From NCBI GenBank assembly GCA_039208045.1, contig JBCCRH010000104.1:1-14735 (forward strand): a DNA stretch of 14,735 bases. The letters are read 5' to 3'. A program made the position numbers and the translations under genes. This DNA is from JBCCRH01 sp039208045 (GTDB lineage: Bacteria; Bacteroidota; Bacteroidia; Chitinophagales; Saprospiraceae). Shown here one piece after another: positions 1-6,700 of the stretch (the stretch's first letter is position 1; every line of letters begins with the position of its first letter). The notes beneath the pieces were generated by a model that saw only the letters and a list, made by a program, of their open reading frames with translations, ran no database searches and was not told where the DNA came from.

Positions 1-90
1 GTACAAGAAGCAGTAGACTATTTTGATGATAAAGAGACCAACGAACAGCATCCGAACCGATTGCAATACACCCTACAAAGCAATGTGTGA
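1..90 (+). CDS. C-terminal end of an upstream gene, product unknown
   Basis: Frame 1 is open from the left edge to a TGA at 88-90. It gives 29 residues, VQEAVDYFDDKETNEQ at the start and LQYTLQSNV at the end. The other two plus-strand frames hit stops within the first 25 bases, which favours frame 1 as the coding frame, but 29 codons is weak evidence. The tail is polar and acidic with no motif I recognise, so no function is proposed. Its stop codon lies inside the left half of the TGTGA palindrome at 86-101. If the gene is real, the operator of the next transcription unit overlaps its end. Confidence 0.5.
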   Translation, partial: VQEAVDYFDDKETNEQHPNRLQYTLQSNV

Positions 91-101
91 TATGCATCAC
101 A
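86..101. promoter_or_regulatory. CRP/FNR-type operator palindrome
   Basis: The sequence TGTGATATGCATCACA has perfect 6-bp inverted arms (TGTGAT / ATCACA) around 4 bp, and matches the TGTGA-N6-TCACA pattern bound by CRP-like regulators. Its centre (93.5) lies about 40 bp upstream of the transcription start expected from the -7 box at 123-130, a spacing typical of class II activator sites. The Crp/Fnr protein encoded at 3050-3694 carries the recognition-helix residues that read TGTGA in E. coli CRP, so it is the obvious candidate to bind here. The operator match is seen directly; the pairing with that regulator is inferred. Confidence 0.7.
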
Positions 102-122
102 GACATTGATTGAAGGTATCTA

Positions 123-130
123 TAACTTTG
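123..130 (+). promoter_or_regulatory. Bacteroidota -7 promoter box for the sulfur module
   Basis: TAACTTTG is a perfect match to the Bacteroidota -7 consensus TAnnTTTG. It lies 30 bp before the ATG at 161, leaving an A-rich leader of roughly 27 nt. No good TTTG -33 element sits at the usual spacing; only a TTG at 106-108 is nearby, and it is too close. A strong -7 box with a weak -33 box and an activator-type palindrome just upstream fits an activator-dependent promoter. Confidence 0.55.
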
Positions 131-160
131 AATTATCAACTATAAAAAACAGTATTCATT

Positions 161-1612
161 ATGAAAATAGAACAAATATATACGGGTTGTTTGGCGCAAG
201 GTGCCTACTACATTGAGAGCGAGGGAGAAGCGGTCATTATTGATCCATTGCGCGAAACGGCGCCTTACATGGAGCAATTGGAGCAATCAGGTGCTACCTT
301 GAAATATATTTTTGAGACGCATTTTCATGCAGATTTTGTTTCAGGGCACTTGGATTTGGCTCGTAAGACAGGGGCTACCATTGTATTTGGCCCTACGGCC
401 AAAACCGACTATGAGATACATATTGCTGAGGATGGTGAAGAGATGAAGCTGGGCAATATCAGCTTTAAAGTATTGCATACGCCAGGGCATACGATGGAAA
501 GTACTACCTTTTTGTTGAAAGACGAGCAAGGCAAGGACTACGCTATTTTCACAGGCGATACGCTCTTTTTGGGCGATGTGGGGCGGCCTGATCTAGCGAT
601 CAAGCAAGGAAAAATTACCAAGGAAGATTTAGCAGGCATGCTGTATGATAGCTTGCGCAACAAGATTATGCCCTTGGCAGATGACGTAATCGTATACCCT
701 GCGCATGGTGCTGGTTCGGCTTGTGGTAAAAATTTGAGTAATGAAACCTGGGGATATTTAGGCGAACAGAAGCAGACGAATTATGCGCTCCGCGCCGATA
801 TGACCAAAGAGGAGTTTGTAGAGGAGGTGACGGCTGGTTTGACCCCTCCACCACAGTATTTTGCTAAAAATGCCATGATGAACAAGCTGGGGTATGGCAG
901 TTTTGATGAAGTGCTGGCCAAAGGGGCAATCCCGCTCAATGCCGAACAGTTTGAGGCGATTGCGGAGCAAACGGAGGCTTTAGTCTTAGATGTGCGTCAT
1001 GAAGACGACTTTGTTAACGGATTTATCCCTAAATCTATCTTTATTGGTTTGGACGGCAGCTTTGCCCATTGGGTGGGTGCTTTGATTACGGATATCAAGC
1101 AGCCTATTCTTTTAGTGGTGCCCGAGGGAAGGGCTGAAGAGGCAGTAACTCGCTTAGCGCGAGTGGGTTACGACAATGCCTTGGGGTATTTGGAAGGTGG
1201 TATGGAAGCCTGGAAAGCAGCAGGGAAGCAGGTGGATTATTTAGCTTCTATCAGTGCTGAGGCACTTGCTGAACAGCTTAGAACTAATGAGGGGGTGCAA
1301 GTGTTGGATGTGCGCAAACCAGCTGAGTTTTTATCTCAACATCTAGAAAGTGCTGCCAATTTTCCACTAGATTATATCAATCGAAATATGGATAGGCTAA
1401 GTCGGCAGCACAGCTATTACTTGCATTGCGCTGGTGGGTATCGCTCGGTCATTGCAGGTTCTATTTTGAAGGCTAGAGGTTATGAAGAGCTGATTAATAT
1501 CGCTGGCGGATGGCGAGCTATCGAACAAACAGAAGCAGCGAAAACGGACTATGCTTGCCCTTCATCGATGCCACAATCGGTGATCGATGCAGCGGTGGAA
1601 GCGAGTCTGTAG
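161..1612 (+). CDS. CstB/ETHE1-like persulfide dioxygenase, MBL fold plus two rhodanese domains
   Basis: This 483-residue cytosolic protein (no signal peptide) should oxidise low-molecular-weight persulfide with mononuclear iron and move sulfane sulfur through a rhodanese domain. Residues 1 to about 250 are a metallo-beta-lactamase fold of ETHE1 type: THFHADF (His54, His56, Asp58), HTPGHT (His110), TGDTLF (Asp133) and PAHG (His182). ETHE1 ligands correspond to His54, His110 and Asp133. The GSACGK loop carries Cys188, probably the near-iron Cys discussed for CstB. Rhodanese 1 (about 260-356) has LDVR but no active-site Cys; the loop reads VVPEGR, so it should be catalytically dead. Rhodanese 2 (about 365-460) has the loop HCAGGYRS with Cys423 and should be active. 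The MBL / dead rhodanese / live rhodanese order is that of CstB. The start follows an A-rich leader and gives the usual N-terminus. The transporter gene follows after 32 bp. I am sure of the family; the exact substrate is inferred. Confidence 0.9.
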   Translation: MKIEQIYTGCLAQGAYYIESEGEAVIIDPLRETAPYMEQLEQSGATLKYIFETHFHADFVSGHLDLARKTGATIVFGPTAKTDYEIHIAEDGEEMKLGNISFKVLHTPGHTMESTTFLLKDEQGKDYAIFTGDTLFLGDVGRPDLAIKQGKITKEDLAGMLYDSLRNKIMPLADDVIVYPAHGAGSACGKNLSNETWGYLGEQKQTNYALRADMTKEEFVEEVTAGLTPPPQYFAKNAMMNKLGYGSFDEVLAKGAIPLNAEQFEAIAEQTEALVLDVRHEDDFVNGFIPKSIFIGLDGSFAHWVGALITDIKQPILLVVPEGRAEEAVTRLARVGYDNALGYLEGGMEAWKAAGKQVDYLASISAEALAEQLRTNEGVQVLDVRKPAEFLSQHLESAANFPLDYINRNMDRLSRQHSYYLHCAGGYRSVIAGSILKARGYEELINIAGGWRAIEQTEAAKTDYACPSSMPQSVIDAAVEASL

Positions 1613-1644
1613 ATAGGTATTTATAACGAATTGAAGGTAAGGTA

Positions 1645-2226
1645 ATGATTGAGTTTATTAGCCAGCCCTGGCATTGGGCGGTATCTGGCGCCATGATCGT
1701 CGTGGTAATGTTTTTGTTGTTGTGGTTTGGAGGCGAATTTGGTGTTTCATCTAATTTGCGTACGATGTGTGCTATAGGTGGCGCGGGCAAGCGAGTGGCA
1801 TTTTTTAACTACAATTGGCGCAAGCAACTTTGGAATTTAGTATTCATAGGTGGTGCAATTATTGGTGGCTTTATTGCCGCCAATTATTTGCCGAGTCCGC
1901 AGCCGGTGCAAATAGCAGCTGCTACACAAGCCTATTTAGAAACGGTAGGAATCCATACCCCACAAACCTTAGAGGAAGGAGCTGGCTTTGTGCCAAAAGA
2001 GATTTTTGGGATAGAAAATGCCTTTTCGTGGAGTAATTTAATCATTCTAATTATCGGCGGCTTTCTAGTGGGTTTTGGGACGCGCTGGGCAGGGGGTTGC
2101 ACCTCAGGGCACGCCATCAGTGGCCTGGCCAATGCACAGTTACCCTCTTTAATTGCAGTAATTGGATTTTTTATCGGTGGCCTCATTATGGCCTGGGGAA
2201 TCCTACCCCAGTTGCTCACTTTCTAG
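1645..2226 (+). CDS. YeeE/YedE-family transporter, N-terminal half
   Basis: This 193-residue integral membrane protein has hydrophobic segments near residues 11-30, 64-82, 130-148 and 166-188. It carries the family hallmark GGCTSGHAISG, with Cys152 following a small Gly-rich hairpin, and a second Cys at 42 in LRTMCAIGG. YeeE/YedE (TsuA) proteins import thiosulfate or related sulfur compounds, with conserved Cys residues forming the path. Full-length members have about 330-350 residues. This gene plus the one at 2408-2821 total 330 residues, so they are read as separate N- and C-terminal halves of one transporter. AAGGTAAGG just before the ATG may serve for ribosome binding. The 32-bp gap from the dioxygenase gene suggests co-transcription. 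The substrate is inferred from the family and the neighbours. Confidence 0.88.
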   Translation: MIEFISQPWHWAVSGAMIVVVMFLLLWFGGEFGVSSNLRTMCAIGGAGKRVAFFNYNWRKQLWNLVFIGGAIIGGFIAANYLPSPQPVQIAAATQAYLETVGIHTPQTLEEGAGFVPKEIFGIENAFSWSNLIILIIGGFLVGFGTRWAGGCTSGHAISGLANAQLPSLIAVIGFFIGGLIMAWGILPQLLTF

Positions 2227-2233
2227 ATAATTA

Positions 2234-2393
2234 AGTAACAGCCAAAGAATAAGTTCCGCATTTTGGCAAGGGGATTTTGCTTCAAGACAAGGCGAAAAAT
2301 GCAGGCGATGCCTAGCATCGGCGAGGCTTTTCAACGCAGTATTGGAGCAAAAGAGCCAGCTATAAATCGAGAAGTTATTCTTTGACTGTTACT
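2234..2393. repeat. Hairpin repeat element, copy 1 (between transporter halves)
   Basis: A 160-bp inverted-repeat element fills the gap between the two transporter genes. The outer arms are 2234-2255 (starts AGTAACAGCCAAAGAATAA) and 2372-2393, complementary at 20 of 22 positions. An inner arm pairs 2275-2287 with 2340-2352 (12 of 13 with one wobble). The apical stem is CGATGC (2306-2311) / GCATCG (2315-2320) around the loop CTA. The core at 2289-2336 (AAGGCGAAAAATGCAGGC ... GGCGAGGCTTTTCAACG) recurs, reverse complemented, at 2923-2971. The arms do not recur. No open frame of note lies within it. It begins 8 bp after the stop of the upstream gene and ends 14 bp before the next ATG, so it would sit in the mRNA between the two cistrons. 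Confidence 0.85.
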
Positions 2394-2407
2394 AAACTAA
2401 GTTGATC

Positions 2408-2821
2408 ATGAAGTTTATTCGATTCTTGTTCACAGGAATCCTCTTTGGTATTGTAATGACCAAATCGGAAGCTATCAGCTGGTTCCGCATTCAAGAAATG
2501 TTCCGCTTTGAAAGTTTTCACATGTACGGAATCATCGGCACAGCAGTAGCACTGGGCACTATAATGGTGGCACTTATCAAAAGATATCGTGGTACGACTG
2601 TTGATAACGAGCACATTGAGTTTAAGGACAAAAATAGGTCTGTTGCTCGCTATCTATTGGGTGGAACGCTATTTGGGCTAGGCTGGGCGATGACAGGAGC
2701 GTGCCCTGGGCCCCTGTTCACACTCTTGGGGCATAGTGTATTTAGTATTTTGTTGGTGATTGGAAGTGCGGTGCTCGGCACTTATGTGTATGGTGTATTG
2801 CGGCCACGGCTGCCCCATTAG
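2408..2821 (+). CDS. YeeE/YedE-family transporter, C-terminal half
   Basis: This 137-residue membrane protein matches the second half of YeeE/YedE transporters. It opens with a hydrophobic helix and GILFGIVMTKSEAISWFRI, a stretch typical of the family, and carries GWAMTGACPGP with Cys99, the counterpart of the GCTSGH motif in the partner. Helices lie near residues 3-17, 39-57, 82-98 and 110-130. The start is the ATG at 2408 (MKFIRF); an in-frame TTG two codons earlier is less likely. It should pair with the product of 1645-2226 to form the pore. The gene is flanked on both sides by copies of the same hairpin element in opposite orientation (2234-2393 and 2866-3028), which may tune its expression relative to its partner. 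Two-gene YeeE pairs are, to my knowledge, common in Bacteroidota, so this is not a broken gene. Confidence 0.87.
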   Translation: MKFIRFLFTGILFGIVMTKSEAISWFRIQEMFRFESFHMYGIIGTAVALGTIMVALIKRYRGTTVDNEHIEFKDKNRSVARYLLGGTLFGLGWAMTGACPGPLFTLLGHSVFSILLVIGSAVLGTYVYGVLRPRLPH

Positions 2822-2857
2822 CACTGTGTCTAATCTTTATGACAATTAATGCAGTTA

Positions 2858-2889
2858 GTTGTAGATATAGTTCAACAACCCTAGGTTTG
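2858..2889 (+). promoter_or_regulatory. Possible promoter for the Crp/Fnr gene, inside repeat copy 2
   Basis: TAGGTTTG at 2882-2889 matches the TAnnTTTG -7 consensus, and GTTG at 2858-2861 lies 20 bp upstream as a partial -33 element (consensus TTTG). A transcript from here would carry nearly the whole hairpin element as a leader of about 155 nt before the ATG at 3050. The mirror arm also shows TAGATTTG on the minus strand, so the match may be only a by-product of the inverted repeat. Confidence 0.3.
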
Positions 2890-3028
2890 TGAATTCTGAC
2901 TAGCCCTTTTCCCGACTTGCTACGTTGAAAAGCCTCGGCGTAGCTAAGGCTATGCCTGCGTTTTTCGCCTTGCAAGTCGGAAAAATGCCGTCGCCATATT
3001 TTCACAAATCTAGCATTGTTGAACTATA
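2866..3028. repeat. Hairpin repeat element, copy 2 (before the Crp/Fnr gene)
   Basis: A 163-bp element with the same core as copy 1 but inverted. The core at 2923-2971, reverse complemented, reads AAGGCGAAAAACGCAGGC ... CGCCGAGGCTTTTCAACG. The outer arms 2866-2893 (starts TATAGTTCAACAA, ends TTTGTGAA) and 3001-3028 are complementary at 25 of 28 positions and share no sequence with the arms of copy 1. The inner arms 2907-2920 and 2972-2985 pair at 13 of 14. The apical stem is GGCGTAGC (2937-2944) / GCTATGCC (2949-2956), 8 bp with one G-T wobble, around TAAG. It occupies most of the 228-bp gap before the regulator gene and ends 21 bp before its ATG. Confidence 0.85.
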
Positions 3029-3049
3029 GAAGTATCAAACAGCACTAAT

Positions 3050-3694
3050 ATGTCTACCACATCTTTGTCGATCTCTTTGATCCGAAATCATTTTCCGCAG
3101 GTAGCAGAAAAGGCCCTGCAAGAAGCCATTATGGAGGTGGGCCAGCTTTACCACTTCCAAGCAGGCGATACGATTATGGATTTTGGAAGTTACATTAAGA
3201 CCGTGCCACTAGTCATTAAAGGGAGTATTCGAGTGATGCGCGAAAATGAACAAGGGAAAGAGCTGCTGCTCTACTACCTGGGTGCTGGCGATACTTGTTC
3301 GATGTCGTTTACCTGCTGCATGATGCACAAGCAAAGTATTATCCGTACGATTGCCGAAGAAGATACCACCATTATTGGGATTCCCGTAAAGTACATGGAC
3401 GAGTGGATGAGTCGCTTTCAGAGTTGGAAAAACTTTGTGATGCAGTCCTACGATCAGCGGCTGTTGGAGTTGGTAAAAGTGATTGATAGCATTTCGTTTT
3501 ATCAAATGGATGAACGACTGTGGGCGTATCTACAGAAAAAGTCAAAAGCGATACAATCCAATACGATTGACACGACACACCAGGAAATTGCAAACGACTT
3601 AAACGCTTCGCGCGAAGCGATTTCGCGCCTGCTGAAGAAACTGGAAAAGCTAGGGAAGGTAAAGTTAGGGCGTAATCAGGTGGTGCTCTTGTAA
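3050..3694 (+). CDS. Crp/Fnr-family transcription regulator with Cys-rich sensory domain
   Basis: This is a 214-residue cytosolic DNA-binding protein. Residues about 20-130 form the cyclic-nucleotide-binding-like beta-roll (FQAGDTIMDFGS, IKGSIRVM, LLLYYLGAGDTCSMSF). Residues about 130-150 are the dimer helix. Residues about 155-214 are the winged helix, with HQEIANDLNASREAISRLL as the helix-turn-helix. The recognition helix has Arg188, Glu189 and Arg193, matching the CRP contacts to TGTGA. A perfect TGTGA-type palindrome lies at 86-101 upstream of the first gene of this module. The pocket lacks the canonical cAMP-binding Arg-Ser/Thr signature, and carries Cys83, Cys89 and Cys90 (DTCSMSFTCC). 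Together with the sulfur genes this suggests thiol or persulfide sensing rather than cAMP. There is no N-terminal Cys cluster for an Fnr-type 4Fe-4S centre. Family and DNA-site preference are well supported; the signal is inferred. Confidence 0.88.
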   Translation: MSTTSLSISLIRNHFPQVAEKALQEAIMEVGQLYHFQAGDTIMDFGSYIKTVPLVIKGSIRVMRENEQGKELLLYYLGAGDTCSMSFTCCMMHKQSIIRTIAEEDTTIIGIPVKYMDEWMSRFQSWKNFVMQSYDQRLLELVKVIDSISFYQMDERLWAYLQKKSKAIQSNTIDTTHQEIANDLNASREAISRLLKKLEKLGKVKLGRNQVVLL

Positions 3695-3696
3695 AT

Positions 3697-3727
3697 ATAA
3701 AAAAGGGCCTGCCGCCAGGCAGACCCC
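3697..3727 (-). terminator. Intrinsic terminator for the peptidase/beta-helix gene
   Basis: GGG-c-CTGCC-gcca-GGCAG-a-CCC at 3705-3726 forms a GC-rich hairpin. On the minus strand it is followed by six T residues (A-run at 3699-3704), the layout of a Rho-independent terminator, and it sits about 70 bp past the stop of the minus-strand gene. On the plus strand no T-tract follows. A second, weaker hairpin lies at 3741-3773 (AATATCC / GGATACT outside, AACG / CGTT inside), also in this convergent gap. Confidence 0.65.
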
Positions 3728-3794
3728 AAAGCTAATTGAGAATATCCCTTTAACGAACTCGTTGGAGGATACTCGATGCTTAGCCCTGATTTAC

Positions 3795-6700
3795 TCATCG
3801 CTGTAGTAACAACTTACCACTGTCTATGACCTTATTTGGTGTGCGAATCACCCAGAAGTAAATGCCAGCGGGTAGCTCGCCAAGGTCGAGCTGAAGCGTA
3901 CGTGTTGCATTATTTAGTACAACGGTTTTCACCATCTCTCCAAATGGGTTCAGGAGGGCCCAGCTTGCCAACTGGGGGACTTGGCCCGCTACCTGCAACT
4001 GCACGTTGCCATGCGTTGGGTTGGGCCAAAGTTGAGCTACACTGGCGGCGTTTTCCTGAAGGCTGAGTGGTTCTACTGTTGGCGAAACACACCAATGGTG
4101 TACTTCCCAATCACTAGGCTCAGCCGATTGTAATAATGCAATGGCCTTGTAGATAGCTGGGCCATCCGCTGAGGGACACTGCTGCGCTATCGCACGTACT
4201 GCTTCAACATCGACTGCTTCAGTAGAAAGTTGACTATTATTCGTGCCAAGATCGGCGTAAAAAGTAGGTGTTATTTGATTAGTACTATTATTGACTAGCT
4301 GTTGGGTCATAGAGGAACCGCAGGAAAAAGCAGCTTCTTCACAACTTAGGTGATGGCCATCGCTTTGAATAAACCACGGCGTCTGAGGAGTGGGAGTGTC
4401 GATGGAGCTGGGCCAGTAGCTGTCGGTGCCATCGTCTGCGGTTGCCCCAATATAAAAGCTAGAGCTAGCGATCTGCATGACATTTCCCAAGTGCTGAGCT
4501 GCTGCCACCTCATATGCTCCTTGCCATTGGTTACCACCGATGAGCTGTTCGCCAATAGTAGTATTGTAGCCACATTTTAGGCCCACCTGATGAGAACCAA
4601 TCTGGTTGTTGCGTAGTTGGGTACCGCTGCAATTGCCAAAGAACTCGAAACCTGTTTTGGTAGCATCGGTGGTATTGCAGCAAAAGCTGTTATCAGTAGA
4701 AGTAGTTACAAAAATACCTCGTACCCGATCCGTCCGATCTACTGCATCTATACTATTGCCAAAGATGATATTGCCATTTGATAGACCCAAGGAAATTCCA
4801 CAGGGCGAGCCAGAACCCTGGAGGTGCAAGGAGTCAAAGGAAATATAGTTATGATTGATCTCAAAGCCTCCATCATTCAGGATACTAATACCATTGGTGC
4901 GATTATTTAGCGAAAGCTCATTACTTTCAATCAACTTTAGGCCACTACCTATACCACTATCGCCCAAGGCATAGATCGCTCTAGAAGTGAGCATATCCGC
5001 TGAATAAGTCGATTCAAATTGGTTATCTGTTATGAGCAGGGCTTCTGGCGAATTACTCTTATAGAGATAGATACCATATTTGGCGAATAAGAACTGATTA
5101 TGTTCTATTTGGGCGGTCTGGTCATTTTGCTCCAGCAAAACAGTACCTAGCAGCACCTTACTAAAGACATTTTCCGAAAGGTATACATTACTCGACTCCA
5201 CATGGACGCCTCTGTCAAGCGCAGTAAAGTTCGAGCCTATAATTTCAATATCACTATGCTTAGCATACACTCCAATACCTTGCAGGTCGTTAAGAAAAGG
5301 GGTAGTCACGCCGTTGCCCATTAGGTTTTGAAACTCAAAGCCCTGGATCGTGAATTTACTATCATGGGCGATGATACCATTTTTTAGGCCTCTTGCAATA
5401 TTCGGAGTAGTCTCTTCCCAGCTGCCACTATGCACTACAGAATGGTGTAAAACCAGCGCAGCCTCCGCCCACTCTTCCGCACCACTATAATCAGCAGCAG
5501 GGAGTAAAGGGCCGGTAGATTCAAAGGTATTTCCTTCCAAAGGACTGGTCAGTAGAATGAGCTGTGGTAATGCTGCTTCAGCACTATATATACCGACTTT
5601 GTTATTGATGAAATGGTTATTACCTACGGAAAGTATGGTTTTGTCTTTGGCAAAAATAGCGCGTTCTGCATGCTGGATGGTGGAGTTTTGTAAAATGAGC
5701 GTACCGCCCGTTTCTACCGTAATTCCTTCCCAGCGTCGATCACATGAAGTGATTCCCCCGCTGCTATTGATTTCATCTAAGCTTAGCTTGACTCCAGCTT
5801 GTACGGTGATTTTTGATCCAGGCTGCATCAAAAGCTGTCCACCCGTAATCTGCCAATCTCGATCCACTATCAGATGACCACTGATGGCAATACACGTATT
5901 ATTCAATGCTGGTGGGAGGTCACTCAGGCTGCTCAAATTCATCCACGCTCCAGCGTCAATAGTTACTCCACCGGTGCAGGCACAGGCAAAGTCCTCTTCG
6001 CAAGCCTCAATGAGGAGCTCGGTGGTCACACTGGTACTCGTTTGGCAGCTGTTTTGGGCGGTAGCAGTTAAACTAAATTGCAAAGCAGTCCCCTCACTTA
6101 ATATCGCATCAAGGGCAATCTTCATAGCCACTGTTCTGCATCCTGTACCTGGTTGTACCGCATTGAGTGTAGTGAGCCCTGCTGTAAACGCTGTATCTGC
6201 TAAGCTCCAGCCAGGAAAATTGGGCCCTTCGCTTTCAAGGATGATATCTACGGGTGTTTCATTTCCGCCGTCTAGGCAGATTTCGTATTCGATCACTGCC
6301 TCTTCATTCCAACAGCTCTTTACAACAGTTGCATTTAGCGAAAGCTCATTATCGCATGCTAGGCTGGCCGCTACATTATCGATATGGAGCTTACTGGTTT
6401 GTGGCTGACCCAGTTGGTTAACAAAACTGATAAAAGCAATGGCTTGGCCGGTAGTATTGGTCCATTGGAGGGAAGAGGTTTGCCAATCGAAGTTGGTCAC
6501 TGTCATGCTTTCTTCTAGCAGGGGGATAAAGGCATCTGCAGGAGTATTGGAGGGAAGCGGTTGCCCGTCTGTTGCGCAGGGGGAATCTGCTGTTGCAAAA
6601 AGGTAGAGCTCTCCGTCTTGCCCATTATTGTAGCGACGGTAATCAAAATCGAGTACTAGGTCACAGCCAGGAGGAATGGGGACTTGCAGCGGGATGGTAA

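Noticed and set aside
1645..2821. YeeE gene broken into two pieces by insertion of the hairpin element
   Set aside because: Both halves have their own plausible starts and complete motifs, and separate half-length YeeE genes are a recurring arrangement, so this is read as a natural gene pair.
2820..2860. Second CRP-type operator before the regulator gene (TGTGTCTAATCTTTATGACA)
   Set aside because: The half-sites are imperfect and wrongly spaced compared with TGTGA-N6-TCACA.
2234..3028. The two hairpin elements as a CRISPR array or as an IS element
   Set aside because: There are no regularly spaced direct repeats and no transposase frame within or between the copies.
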